Positions 43,906 to 53,238 of a DNA stretch of 64,000 nucleotides are shown here, piece after piece; positions within the stretch are counted from its first letter, which is position 1, and each line of letters begins with the position of its first letter. Below the pieces are notes generated by a model. The model worked only from the letters and a program-made list of their open reading frames with translations. It did no database searches and was not told the origin of the DNA. This DNA is from Tolypothrix tenuis PCC 7101 (GTDB lineage: Bacteria > Cyanobacteriota > Cyanobacteriia > Cyanobacteriales > Nostocaceae), in the NCBI RefSeq assembly GCF_002368295.1, contig NZ_AP018248.1, positions 1,274,477 to 1,338,476 of the forward strand. The letters run 5' to 3'. Both the position numbers and the translations under genes were made by a program.

Positions 43906-45303
43906 ATGACAACAGACAATTCCACGACCACAGAATTAAGTTGGTGGTCAATACCTGGGCGATTTTTGCGGCGAGAGTTTTTACCTGTACTGACAGATTT
44001 ACGATTAGCGATCGCACTTTTACTGCTGATCGCCCTATTTAGTATTAGCGGTACTGTCATCGAACAAGGTCAGTCACCCGCATTCTACCAAGCTAATTAC
44101 CCAGAACACCCAGCTTTATTTGGTTTCCTCAGTTGGAAGGTAATTCAAGTAGTGGGATTAGACCATGTATATCGTACTTGGTGGTTTCTCAGCTTATTAG
44201 TTTTATTTGGGACTAGTTTGACTGCTTGTACTTTTACGCGCCAACTTCCCGCCTTAAAAGCTGCCCAAAGGTGGAAATATTATGATGAACCGCGACAATT
44301 TCAAAAATTAGCTTTAAGTGCAGAATTAGATAAAGGTTCCTTAAATAGCCTCATCCCCATATTACAAAAACAGCGTTATAAAATTTTTCAAGAAAAAGAC
44401 GATATTCTTTATGCCCGTAAAGGAATAGTGGGACGCATTGGGCCGATTATTGTGCATATCGGCATCGTCACTATTTTATTAGGGGGAATTTGGGGGGCTA
44501 TGACTGGGTTTATGGCCCAAGAAATGGTTGCTAGCGGCGATACATTTCAGGTAAAAAATATTGTCGATGCTGGGCCTTTGGCATCATCTCAAGTTCCTAA
44601 AGATTGGTCTGTAAAAGTTAATCGATTTTGGATTGACTACACACCCACAGGTGGAATTGACCAGTTTTATTCAGATATGTCTGTGTTAAATCAGCAAGGG
44701 CAAGAAGTTGACCACAAAAAGATTTTTGTCAATGAACCTTTGCGTTATCATGGTGTCACTTTTTATCAAACAGATTGGGGACTGGCGGGGGTTCGCATTC
44801 AATTTAATAACAGCCCCATTTTTCAACTGCCAATGGCACAACTAGATACTAATGGTGCAGGGCGAATTTGGGGTACTTGGATTCCCACAAAACCAGATTT
44901 AAGCGAAGGTGTTTCGTTAATCGCCAAAGACTTACAAGGGATGGTGTTAATTTATGATGCTACTGGTAAATTAATTGATACCGTCCGTGCGGGAATGTCT
45001 ACCCAAGTGAATGGCGTAACCCTGAAAATTTTAGAAGTCATTGGTAGTACTGGCTTACAAATCAAAGCTGATCCAGGTATTCCCATTGTGTACACTGGCT
45101 TTGCCTTGTTGATGCTGGGTGTAGTCATGAGTTACTTTTCCCACTCCCAAATTTGGGCATTACAAAAAGGCGATCGCTTGTTTGTTGGCGGTAAAACTAA
45201 TCGCGCCCAAGTTGCTTTTGAACAGCAAGTTTTGGAAATTTTAAATAGCTTGAGTAATCATTCAAATGATGAGCAAGTAATTACTGAAAGCAGCCCAAGT
45301 TGA
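43906..45303 (+). CDS. ccs1: Cytochrome c biogenesis protein Ccs1 (ResB-like)
   Basis: The 465-residue protein has the ResB pattern: three N-terminal membrane helices (DLRLAIALLLLIALFSISG; TWWFLSLLVLFGTSLTACTF; IIVHIGIVTILLGGIWG), a large lumenal domain (about 205-390) and a last helix (about 390-415) before a cytoplasmic tail. Ccs1 works with CcsA to carry and attach heme to apocytochromes. The histidine in the third helix (VHIGIV) matches a conserved family histidine. It is co-transcribed with ccdA. Confidence 0.92.
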   Translation: MTTDNSTTTELSWWSIPGRFLRREFLPVLTDLRLAIALLLLIALFSISGTVIEQGQSPAFYQANYPEHPALFGFLSWKVIQVVGLDHVYRTWWFLSLLVLFGTSLTACTFTRQLPALKAAQRWKYYDEPRQFQKLALSAELDKGSLNSLIPILQKQRYKIFQEKDDILYARKGIVGRIGPIIVHIGIVTILLGGIWGAMTGFMAQEMVASGDTFQVKNIVDAGPLASSQVPKDWSVKVNRFWIDYTPTGGIDQFYSDMSVLNQQGQEVDHKKIFVNEPLRYHGVTFYQTDWGLAGVRIQFNNSPIFQLPMAQLDTNGAGRIWGTWIPTKPDLSEGVSLIAKDLQGMVLIYDATGKLIDTVRAGMSTQVNGVTLKILEVIGSTGLQIKADPGIPIVYTGFALLMLGVVMSYFSHSQIWALQKGDRLFVGGKTNRAQVAFEQQVLEILNSLSNHSNDEQVITESSPS

Positions 45304-45384
45304 TATGAAGTACATGGTTAGAGAGAAATCGATTGACGCGATAAATCGCGTCTCCACAACCCCAAAATATGACGAAACATTTCT

Positions 45385-45502
45385 AATCTAACCTTGTTGA
45401 GGGCACGGCACCAGTAAGATTATTGAATGTACCAAAATATTGTAGATGCCGTGCCCCTACTTAGAATTTATCTGTTGCCAATATTATTAGACTTGGAATC
45501 AC
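45385..45502. repeat. Family A palindromic element, copy 5
   Basis: The arms are GGGCACGGCACCAG and GATGCCGTGCCCC, with outer arms decayed on the left. An 18-base palindrome GACGCGAT-AA-ATCGCGTC precedes it at 45335-45352; a related palindrome lies at 60092-60111. Confidence 0.75.
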
Positions 45503-45512
45503 AAATAAATTC

Positions 45513-45549
45513 AAAAAAAAGCTCAGTTGTTAAGCAACTGAGCTTTTTT
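45513..45549. terminator. Bidirectional rho-independent terminator
   Basis: AAAAAAAAGCTCAGTTG and CAACTGAGCTTTTTT form a 9-bp GC-containing stem with a five-base loop and A/T runs on both sides. It can end transcription of ccs1 from the left and of the hsp20 gene from the right. Confidence 0.88.
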
Positions 45550-45606
45550 AAATTAAATTACAAAACGCGCAGAGATATTAGACTTGTGCATTCGTTGGAA
45601 CTAGAT

Positions 45607-46059
45607 TTACGCAGAAGCTTGATCCAAATTCACTTTGACAACTTTATTTTTTTCTGCTTCTACTTTTGGCAGTGTCAAATTCAAAATGCCATCTTTGTAA
45701 TCTGCGGTAACGCTGGTATTTTCCACTCTTGCAGGTAGAGGAATTACACGTTGGAATTTACCATAGTAAAATTCGCTCTTGGTAGCGCCTTTTTCTTCAG
45801 TTTTGGTTTCTTGTTTGCGTTCACCGCTAATGTAAACTGCCTTTTCTGTTACTTGTACATCCAAGTCTTTAGCTTCCATCCCTGGAATTTCCAGCTTCAG
45901 CAGAATAGCATTTTCAGTTTCTTCTAACTCAGCAGCAGGAACTCTAACTATACCTCTTTCAAACAAAGCAGATGGAACTCTGGTGTCTGCAAAAATGTCA
46001 TTAATTTGACGTTGTAGGGTGTCAATTTCTCTCCAGGGATTCCAACGAACTAATGCCAT
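45607..46059 (-). CDS. hspA: Small heat shock protein, Hsp20/alpha-crystallin family
   Basis: This 150-residue chaperone has the N-terminal MALVRWNPWREIDTLQ, an alpha-crystallin domain (about 40-140) with the closing DGILNLTLPK, and a basic tail. Such proteins hold unfolded proteins in oligomers during heat or oxidative stress and are attached to thylakoids in cyanobacteria. AGAGGAAAAG precedes the ATG. A 17-base inverted repeat lies about 60-75 bases upstream (46118-46134). The CIRCE element is not seen. Confidence 0.93.
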   Translation of the reverse strand: MALVRWNPWREIDTLQRQINDIFADTRVPSALFERGIVRVPAAELEETENAILLKLEIPGMEAKDLDVQVTEKAVYISGERKQETKTEEKGATKSEFYYGKFQRVIPLPARVENTSVTADYKDGILNLTLPKVEAEKNKVVKVNLDQASA

Positions 46060-46117
46060 AACTTTTCCTCTTGAAATTTTCTCTTTATTGGTTTATTTGG
46101 CGGTTAGCTTTTTGCTT

Positions 46118-46134
46118 ACATATTCATAATATGT
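46118..46134. promoter_or_regulatory. Inverted repeat upstream of the hsp20 gene
   Basis: ACATATTCATAATATGT has perfect 7-bp arms and a three-base spacer. It could be an operator or a short leader hairpin of the heat-shock gene; no known regulator is matched. Confidence 0.4.
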
Positions 46135-46368
46135 AGAGTTTAACTAAGCGTAAATTCGGTTTTTATCACTGATTATTTGATGATTACCGCCCTAATCTAG
46201 GGCTCACAAAATAGGTACGGTAGACTCTAATTTTAGAGTTCGGTAAACCGAAATTAGTGTTTGGTAATTGGTAATGGGTAATTGGTAATGGGTGTGTAGG
46301 ATGCGTTAGCGTCAGCTTAACGCATCTCTTGCTGCTTTCAAATTCCAATTACCCATTACCCATTCCAT

Positions 46369-46416
46369 TAAAAAACCCACGTCCTTGCGTTTACCAATTT
46401 AATGCAAGTGCGTGGG
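46369..46416 (-). terminator. Rho-independent terminator of the ylqD-aas operon
   Basis: On the minus strand CCCACGCACTTGC pairs with GCAAGGACGTGGG and is followed by TTTTTT. It lies about 115 bases past the ylqD stop. The stretch between it and the hsp20 gene also carries ATTGGTA repeats and a family D half (46296-46325). Confidence 0.82.
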
Positions 46417-46531
46417 CTGAAAATACAGCTAGTAAATAATGTTAGTAGATGCTGGGATTTTAGCCATGAGTCATAAGTTATGTAGTAATTGGCAGGAGAA
46501 CATTAACAAATGACAAATGGCAAACAAATTT

Positions 46532-46984
46532 CTAAATATCTCCTCGAATTTCTTCGACAATACCATCGCGGATAACGATTTCAACTTGGGTTTTGCTGAT
46601 TAAGTTATCGCCTGGTTCGATGCGGAAAAAGCCTTCCATTTGGAATTGGTTGACTTCCTGATCTAATTCCAAATACTGGACTTGCTGGAGATTTTGCAGG
46701 AATTGGTTTTTCTGTTCTAGCAATTCGCTTTTCTTTTGATTGACTTGCAGTTGAATATTATCAATCTGTTGGAGAGTTTGGGGCCCTGGGGGTTGCAAAC
46801 TTTGCTTTTGAATGGCGGTAATCGCTCTTTGTCCTTCAACGTCTAGTTGTTGCAATTGCTGATCGGTTTGGTTAATCTGCGCTTGCAATTGCTGTTGTAC
46901 TTCCTCTTTCCATAGAGGAGTGACAATGACTTTGACATTCACGATCCGTTTCAGAAGCAATTGTTGGGATTTGGAAGCATCCAT
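46532..46984 (-). CDS. ylqD: YlqD family protein
   Basis: The 150-residue protein has a central coiled coil (about 25-105, glutamine-rich, QQQLQAQINQTDQQLQQLD) and a C-terminal beta segment (IEPGDNLISKTQVEIVIRDG, then IVEEIRGDI), as in YlqD of Bacillus. The function is unknown. It follows the acyl-ACP synthetase gene by 39 bases on the same strand and likely shares its transcript, ending at the hairpin at 46369-46416. Confidence 0.85.
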   Translation of the reverse strand: MDASKSQQLLLKRIVNVKVIVTPLWKEEVQQQLQAQINQTDQQLQQLDVEGQRAITAIQKQSLQPPGPQTLQQIDNIQLQVNQKKSELLEQKNQFLQNLQQVQYLELDQEVNQFQMEGFFRIEPGDNLISKTQVEIVIRDGIVEEIRGDI

Positions 46985-47023
46985 AAAGTTTCACGTTCAC
47001 TCTATATTTTGTAAGTGGAATTA

Positions 47024-49000
47024 TCAAGCAAACATGGCGTTAACAATATCGCGATAGCGTTCGCTGACGACATGTCGCCGGATTTTTAGTGTTTGTGTCA
47101 TTAAACCATTTTCAATAGAAAACGGCTCTGGAATGAGCTTAAATGGGCCGATGCGGTCATCTGCTCTATAGCCTGGACGATTTTGCACTTCCCGATTCAA
47201 TTCCTTCCGAAATAATTCCTGGATTATTTTACTCTCCAAGTCTATTTTTTGACTGGCTGAGGCGGTAACATCTTCATTTGGTTTACTCAAATCGATATTT
47301 TGAGTTTCTGCCCATTTTACTAATGCTTCCAAATTGGGGACAATCAATGCACCAAGGCTACGCTGATCTTGACCAACTAGCATAATCTGATCGATGTAGG
47401 GCGATCGCAAACACGCGTCTTCGATTGGTTGCGGCTCGATATTCTCCCCATTAGTTAAGACAATCGTATCTTTTGCTCTGCCAGTCAGTACTAGGTCATT
47501 TTGTGGTGTTAACCAACCCAAATCGCCGCTATCAAACCAACCTTCAGCGTCGATGGCTTTTGCTGTCGCTTCGGGATTTTGGTAATAGCCTTGCATAATT
47601 TGCGGCCCCTTCAATAACACCAAGCCTCGCTCCCCGATAGCTAGAGGTTTGCGAGTCTCTGGATCTACAATTTTAGTTTCTGTTGCGGGTAATGTCTGAC
47701 CGGATGAACCACGGACATTATGCCAAGGGCGGCGCACATTAGTTACAGGAGATGTTTCGGTTAAGCCATAGCCTTGCAAAATTTCTACACCAATAATTTC
47801 AAAAAACATATCGATGTGCTTGGGAAGTGCGCCACCACCGCTAATGACTTGCTTGATTCGCCCTCCTGTTGCCTCACGGACTTTAGCATAAACTAGCCGC
47901 TCTCCCAAGGCATGGAGGGGAAATAAAGCCGCAGCTTGAATTTTCGCGGTTAATTTCTCTATTCCTGAGGATTCGAGATGATCTAAACTGACTCCTTCAG
48001 CAATGCGCTTGGCTTTAATATAGCGATCGCTCTTTTCAAAGAAAAAGTTGATCAGGCGTTGCTTATTAGCTGGTTGTTCACGAAACTGTTTTTGCGCTCC
48101 TTCATAAATTGATTCCCAGAGGCGTGGTACAGCTACCATAAAATGGGGTTTGCGGTTTTTTAAATCGTTTTTGACGGCACGCAAGTTAGTATAAATTTGA
48201 GTACAACCCTGAGAAAGTAAGAAATACTCTACGGTTCTTTCATAGCTATGCCAACTCGGAAGAATACTCAAAGCTACATCACCGACATTGGGCTGTACTA
48301 CGGTACCCATAGTTGTGATTTGATGAATTAAATTGCTATGAGCCAGCATCACACCCTTGGGTTTGCCTGTAGTCCCGGAAGTATAAATGAGCGTGGCTAA
48401 ATTGTCTTGATTGTACTCAACTGGTTGCAAGGCATTACTAGCACCAATTTCTAGCAATTGCGAAAAATTCAAGATTTTCAGGCTATCTTCTGGTGGTGTT
48501 TCATCGGAAAGCAGAATTACAAATTGCACGGGTAAATCGTTGAGGCGATCGCGCAATTTTTGCAGTGTCTTTAAATCTTCTAGTACTAGCCCTGTACTGC
48601 CGCTATTAGCAATAATAAACAGTAATTCTTCCTTTTCGGCTTGGGAACTCCGCACCGCATCCACCGCGCCAGCCGTCATGATTCCTTGATCGGCTACAAA
48701 CCACCTGGGACTATTATCGGCAATTAACGACAGGCGATCGCCTGCTTTGATTCCTAAAACCTGTAACCCAGCCGCAAATTTTTGAATTAGCTCTGCTAAC
48801 AGCTTGTAAGTAATTACCACCTCTGGTTTAGCATGGGGGTTGTGCAGCGCTACTGTATCCCCAAATGACTTGGCTGCTAAGGGCCAAATTTCTGGGATTG
48901 CATTGATATGGGTGTAATCTTTTAACCGCTGTAATGCTAAACGTTCTGGTTCACTAATATTAGATAAGTAAATCGCCGCAGATTGAGTTTTTGACATCAC
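47024..49000 (-). CDS. aas: Long-chain acyl-ACP/acyl-CoA synthetase (AMP-forming)
   Basis: The 658-residue enzyme activates fatty acids through an acyl-AMP intermediate. It shows the P-loop-like YTSGTTGKPKG, the motif GYGLTETSP, the hinge region DSGDLGWL and GRAKDTIVLTNGENI, the usual ANL-superfamily set. In cyanobacteria the single such gene of this length is acyl-ACP synthetase, which recycles free fatty acids, so that role is inferred from family and organism. It starts the two-gene unit with ylqD. Confidence 0.87.
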   Translation of the reverse strand: MMSKTQSAAIYLSNISEPERLALQRLKDYTHINAIPEIWPLAAKSFGDTVALHNPHAKPEVVITYKLLAELIQKFAAGLQVLGIKAGDRLSLIADNSPRWFVADQGIMTAGAVDAVRSSQAEKEELLFIIANSGSTGLVLEDLKTLQKLRDRLNDLPVQFVILLSDETPPEDSLKILNFSQLLEIGASNALQPVEYNQDNLATLIYTSGTTGKPKGVMLAHSNLIHQITTMGTVVQPNVGDVALSILPSWHSYERTVEYFLLSQGCTQIYTNLRAVKNDLKNRKPHFMVAVPRLWESIYEGAQKQFREQPANKQRLINFFFEKSDRYIKAKRIAEGVSLDHLESSGIEKLTAKIQAAALFPLHALGERLVYAKVREATGGRIKQVISGGGALPKHIDMFFEIIGVEILQGYGLTETSPVTNVRRPWHNVRGSSGQTLPATETKIVDPETRKPLAIGERGLVLLKGPQIMQGYYQNPEATAKAIDAEGWFDSGDLGWLTPQNDLVLTGRAKDTIVLTNGENIEPQPIEDACLRSPYIDQIMLVGQDQRSLGALIVPNLEALVKWAETQNIDLSKPNEDVTASASQKIDLESKIIQELFRKELNREVQNRPGYRADDRIGPFKLIPEPFSIENGLMTQTLKIRRHVVSERYRDIVNAMFA

Positions 49001-49249
49001 ACATTACCTAATTACTAAATTTGCTGTTTTTCGAGATGATTTTGCTATTGTGTCTCAATAAATGTCTTTAATATACACAATGCTTTCCGCGTCTATATTT
49101 TCGGAAAGTTCTAGCTTCCATTTACAAATATTTATGGTAGAATTCACTTATATAGACTTAAAGCAATGGCTGTCATTACATTAATTGTCATGACATCAAT
49201 ATTTGCTGACAGTAGATCAAAGCGACCACCTATTTACACAGGGGGGTGA
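49001..49249. other. Intergenic, upstream region of the acyl-ACP synthetase gene
   Basis: AT-rich; no gene or repeat of the window's families is seen. A GGGGGG run at 49241-49246 belongs to the start region of the decayed small gene that follows. Confidence 0.4.
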
Positions 49250-49492
49250 TTACCTATCGTTGTACAGGATGCTGCATTGCTAACAATCATCAGTACTATT
49301 GCTTGCTTGGCATTTCCTAAGCTGCTATCTACTATTCTCTCACTTAAAACCGAACCGACTGAATCATCAACCAGTTCCCAAGCAAGTAGAGTCCCAATCA
49401 CGACCTTTCCTTATTGTACGGTTCACCCATTGACAGGCAGCCAATTTTGTAGATTCCGTCCTCGTTTTTGCGATCGCTGTACTCCAAATTAA
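49250..49492 (+). pseudogene. Decayed copy of a small single-helix membrane protein
   Basis: The frame contains DAALLTIISTIACLAFPKLL, then STILSLKTEP, and is plainly homologous to the intact 56-residue protein at 50036. Where that gene has GGGGGGATAATCTATGAGT, this copy has GGGGGGTGATTACCTATCGTT, so the start ATG has become ATC. A TTG at 49277 is the only usable start and would lose the first residues. The C-terminal part is longer and unlike the paralog. Decay is the simplest reading, although use of TTG is not excluded. Confidence 0.5.
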
Positions 49493-50035
49493 TGATACTT
49501 TCAGCTTCTTTAGTTGGAGCTTTTAATGAGGAGAACAACCCACCGGTGCATTCATACGATGTTGAGTTCGATTGCCATCCTATTTGACTTGTGAAATCTC
49601 TCGTAGCCTCATCAATAGTTTTTCACAAATAATTTGGGACTGCTATATTTGGGAATTTTTTCAGCATTAAATAGCTGACTACGTAATCTTCAAAATTTTT
49701 GGAGATAGGGATACAAACTCTCGATTGTTTGTGAGAAATATTTATGAGGGTTAGACGAGCAGTGTAGAATTAGTACGCTGTTTCCGTCTTGCCTATGTTC
49801 TGTTGCGAGGAAGTTGACAATTCAAATAGGATATTTTCACATACATGAAAACATCAGCATAAGCGCATCACCAACCAATAATTTTTTCTATGGTTGGCAA
49901 AGAAAATAAATATATTTAACTTGCTTATATAAAGTACAAGTAATTCCAAATGATAGGTGTATTTGCAAATACAAAATTTACTGCTAAGTTAAGAAATAGA
50001 ATCAAAAAAATATTTATTTTATGGGGGGATAATCT
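49493..50035. other. Intergenic between the two small paralogs
   Basis: AT-rich with no gene seen. It separates the two copies of the small membrane protein gene. Confidence 0.4.
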
Positions 50036-50206
50036 ATGAGTATGATAGATGCACTACTATTAACTCTGGTGAGTACTGTTATTTGCTTGTCTTTCCCTAA
50101 GCTGCTATCGATAATTTTGGCACCCAAGACCAAAGAAGCTCAACCTTCTGTGGTTCCTCTTGAGGTACCAGAACCTATTACAGAAGTACCCAGCTTTTCT
50201 TCATAA
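50036..50206 (+). CDS. Small single-helix membrane protein, 56 residues
   Basis: The protein begins MSMIDALLLTLVSTVICLSF, has one membrane helix ending PKLLSIILAPK, and then an acidic, proline-rich tail (VVPLEVPEPITEVPSFSS). GGGGGGA stands eight bases before the ATG; a second in-frame ATG follows two codons later. I do not recognise a family. The decayed paralog 770 bases upstream conserves the helix and the CL(S/A)FPKLLS core, which is evidence that this is a real gene. It is shorter than standard ORF cut-offs. Confidence 0.65.
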   Translation: MSMIDALLLTLVSTVICLSFPKLLSIILAPKTKEAQPSVVPLEVPEPITEVPSFSS

Positions 50207-50607
50207 AATCTGGTAGTATTCACCAAAATTGCGATTAATCCAAGCTCATCATTTTGATTAAAGCGTGATTTACGGAAAGTCAACAGAAAACAGAGAAATC
50301 CCCCTTGTCATTACCTACATTTTGTCAAGGTTCCAGTATCAAAACAACCTGTCATCTCACTACAAAATCTAACTTACGATAGGTATGGAAATTTATTTCC
50401 AAGTGAGTAGACGGCAAAGCAAAAATTAAGCTAAATCCAATATATTTTGCATATCTACAATATTTTAAGATGTTGTAGAACAGGCATTATGCGCGCCTAA
50501 ATTATGCAATTTAAATTGGGAATAGCTTAAAGTTTGTAGGTAATGACAAGCTTTTAAAATCACAAGTTGATAATACCTTTTTATAAGCTAATCAGCATTT
50601 AAATTGC
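50207..50607. other. Intergenic, no gene recognised
   Basis: AT-rich sequence between the small membrane protein gene and a nested repeat block; no feature can be supported. Confidence 0.4.
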
Positions 50608-50630
50608 ATGATTTGGGCGGGCAAGATGCC

Positions 50631-50824
50631 ATTGGTGTCCACTTAACGTGAAATCCGCTTGGTTGCAAGGTTTTGCCCTCACCCCCAGCCCCTCTCCCAC
50701 CAGGAGAGGGGAGCAAGAGATTCAATTCCCCTTCTCCCTGAGGGAGAAGGGGTTAGGGGATGAGGGCACGAGGTATTTGTACAACGCCCGCCCTATATAG
50801 CTTTTAGCTTAAGTTGACACCAAT
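50631..50824 (-). mobile_element. Family B element, copy 2 (194 bp, inverted, internally deleted)
   Basis: It has ATTGGTGTC...GACACCAAT ends and is flanked on both sides by the 11-base direct repeat GGCAAGATGCC (50620-50630 and 50825-50835), of which the empty site at 18076-18086 has one copy. Compared with the 4074 and 54566 copies it lacks the middle part. Confidence 0.85.
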
Positions 50825-50875
50825 GGCAAGATGCCCACCCCACAAGAGATTGATAAAATTTAATCTGTAAAATCA

Positions 50876-51011
50876 TACCATTGTGAAAAAAGAACGCAAC
50901 AGATGGGTCAATAGGGGCACGGCATCCACAATCTTTTGGCATATCAAATATCTTATTGGTGCCGTGCCCCTACAAAGAATTTATCTGTCGCAAACATTAT
51001 TTGAATTGGTA
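50876..51011. repeat. Family A palindromic element, copy 6 (best defined ends)
   Basis: It runs from TACCATTGTG to AATTGGTA, with arms GGGGCACGGCATCC and GGTGCCGTGCCCC. Comparison with 18112-18125 shows that everything between about 50876 and 51011 is extra sequence. Confidence 0.85.
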
Positions 51012-51075
51012 TTAGATGTGTTTTAGCTTAAACAGGGCAATTACCAATTACCAATTACCAATTACCAATTACCAA

Positions 51076-53238
51076 TTACTTCCTTTTCTCCCTTCGCCAT
51101 CTTCCCCGTACTAAGCGAATTTCATCATAAGTATAATTCTCACCCAGCTGTTCACGAATGGGGGTGAGAGAAATATCACCTAGCACTTCTAAGACTTGCC
51201 AAATCTTTTTTTGCTTTTCTAAAGGAACCAATTGATTTAAATCTACAGGCTGATTATTTTCAATTAAATCTACTAGATGTCCTACAACTGTACTAGAACG
51301 AATATTTCTTTGCTCGGCAATTTTGGCAACAGTTAAACCGCGTTGATGCAATTGTAATGTTAATAATTCTGTAGTCGAAGGTAAGCGAAAACCAAAAGCT
51401 GGTTTTTCATTCACAACTACATCGATCACACCTTGTTCTTGACGATAGGCGCGAATTTCTGCCAGAAATTTATCACCATATTGGGCGAGTTTGTGGCTAC
51501 CTACACCAGAAAGTTTGGCAAATTCGCTGAGGGTTGTGGGTTGCACCTGTGCCATTAATTTCAAAGTAGAATCTTGAAAAACAACGTAGGGTGGTACAGA
51601 TTGTTCATCAGCTAGTTGTTTCCGCAGCGATCGCAATCTCTGCATGAGTAGTTCTACCTCAACTGCTTTTTCGCTAGTTTCTTCCCAAGTAACTTTTTGC
51701 ACTGCTGACACAGCTAAATTGACGGTACGTTGTCGCCGCATTACTTCCCAACTCAAGGCGTTCAGCTTCAAAACCGAGTAACCATCAGCGGTTTGTTCGA
51801 GTAAACCTTGATGTAAAAGCGATCGCCCCAGCATTCGCCATTCATCCACAGTTCTATCTTTACCGATACCATAGGTAGAAAGCTTGTCATGTTCGTTTTG
51901 CAGAATTTTCTGGCTTTTTCCACCCCGCAGCACATCTATAATATGCAGCATCCCAAATCTTTCTTTACAACGCGCTACACAAGATAAGAACTTCATCGCC
52001 TCAATTGTCCAATCTTGCATCGGTTTGGGATAACGGCAATTATCGCAGTTACCACAATTACCAGCAAAGCGTTCGCCAAAATAACCTAGTTGAATCGTCC
52101 GTCTGCAATCTGTACCTTCGGCATAGTCGATCATTTGCCGCAATTGTTGTTTCGCAATCAACTGTTCTTGCTGATCGGTTTTTTGGTTAATACTCCATTC
52201 AATAGTTTTAATATCACCATAATTAAAGAACAGCGTACAGCGCGAAGGTTCGCCATCCCTACCCGCCCTCCCGGATTCTTGATAGTAACTTTCTATATTG
52301 CGTGGTAAATCAAAGTGAACTACTAAGCGCACATCCGGCTTATTAATTCCCATTCCAAACGCAATGGTGGCGACAATTACCTGCACATCATCGCGAATAA
52401 ACCGGGTTTGGTTTTTGGTGCGTTCGTCGTCAGTTAAACCCGCATGATAAGGTATGGCAGAGATTTTATCGTTTTGCAATTTAAAAGTTAGTTCATCAAC
52501 TTTTTTACGAGTTAAACAATAAATAATTACCGAACCTTGAGTTTCGCGAATTAATTCTAATAATTCTGCGTAAGCATATTTAGATTTAGAACGGATTTCA
52601 TAATAAAGATTTTGACGGTTAAAACTAGCAATGTGGATACTCGGTTGCTTTAACCCTAGTTGTTGGATAATATCACTCCGCACGCGATCGGTAGCTGTAG
52701 CAGTCAGGGCGACAGCAGGAATATTAGGGTAACGTTGGCGTAGCGATCGCAATTGCCGATATTCTGGACGGAAATCATGTCCCCATTCCGAGACACAGTG
52801 CGCCTCATCAATTGCAAAAGTAGAAATCCCAATTTGGTGATTAACTAAATCCAGAAACGGCAGAAATCTTTCACTCAACAGCCGTTCCGGTGCAACGTAA
52901 AGTAATTTCACCTTACCACTGAGGATTGCTTCTTCCCGCGATCGCACCTTATAAGCATTCAAACTACTATTGAGGAAAGTAGCGCTAATATTATTATTCC
53001 GTAACGCCTCCACCTGGTCTTGCATCAAAGCGATCAAAGGAGACACCACCACCGTCAAACCCTTCTTTAACAGCGCTGGTAACTGAAAGCACAAAGATTT
53101 TCCCCCACCCGTAGGCATCACCACCATTAAATCCCGATTTTGCAGCGCATCCTCGATAATTTGCCGTTGTCCCGGACGAAATCGGTCATAACCGAAGTGA
53201 TATTTTAGCGCTTGTTCGAGATTCGGATACTGAAGCAT
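51076..53238 (-). CDS. recQ: ATP-dependent DNA helicase RecQ
   Basis: This 720-residue helicase unwinds DNA during recombination and fork repair. It has Walker A MPTGGGKS (about 39-46), the DEAH box in FAIDEAHCVSEWGHDFRPEY, helicase motif VI (SGRAGRDGEPS), the RQC zinc-binding cysteines (CRRT, CGNCDNCR), an HRDC domain (about 530-610) and a C-terminal helix-turn-helix part (about 625-710). The stop is followed by an ATTACCA tandem repeat (51040-51078). Confidence 0.95.
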   Translation of the reverse strand: MLQYPNLEQALKYHFGYDRFRPGQRQIIEDALQNRDLMVVMPTGGGKSLCFQLPALLKKGLTVVVSPLIALMQDQVEALRNNNISATFLNSSLNAYKVRSREEAILSGKVKLLYVAPERLLSERFLPFLDLVNHQIGISTFAIDEAHCVSEWGHDFRPEYRQLRSLRQRYPNIPAVALTATATDRVRSDIIQQLGLKQPSIHIASFNRQNLYYEIRSKSKYAYAELLELIRETQGSVIIYCLTRKKVDELTFKLQNDKISAIPYHAGLTDDERTKNQTRFIRDDVQVIVATIAFGMGINKPDVRLVVHFDLPRNIESYYQESGRAGRDGEPSRCTLFFNYGDIKTIEWSINQKTDQQEQLIAKQQLRQMIDYAEGTDCRRTIQLGYFGERFAGNCGNCDNCRYPKPMQDWTIEAMKFLSCVARCKERFGMLHIIDVLRGGKSQKILQNEHDKLSTYGIGKDRTVDEWRMLGRSLLHQGLLEQTADGYSVLKLNALSWEVMRRQRTVNLAVSAVQKVTWEETSEKAVEVELLMQRLRSLRKQLADEQSVPPYVVFQDSTLKLMAQVQPTTLSEFAKLSGVGSHKLAQYGDKFLAEIRAYRQEQGVIDVVVNEKPAFGFRLPSTTELLTLQLHQRGLTVAKIAEQRNIRSSTVVGHLVDLIENNQPVDLNQLVPLEKQKKIWQVLEVLGDISLTPIREQLGENYTYDEIRLVRGRWRREKRK

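Larger units (their letters stand above)
50610..51029. repeat. Repeat family C copy containing nested family B and family A elements
   Basis: The outer pieces GGCGGGCAAGATGCC, CACCCCACAAGAG and AGATGTGTTTTAGCTTA match the uninterrupted copy at 18071-18142. A family B element (50631-50824) and a family A element (50876-51011) interrupt it at two points. Confidence 0.8.

Noticed and set aside
46060..46117. RNA thermometer in the hsp20 leader
   Set aside because: I found no stretch in the leader complementary to the AGAGGAAAAG ribosome-binding site.
49560..49590. tRNA-like T-loop (GTTCGATTGCC)
   Set aside because: No T-stem pairing, acceptor stem or anticodon arm can be drawn around it.
50021..50032. 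Earlier ATG before the small membrane protein
   Set aside because: The frame ATG-GGG-GGA-TAA stops at once; the G-run is better read as the ribosome-binding site for the ATG at 50036.
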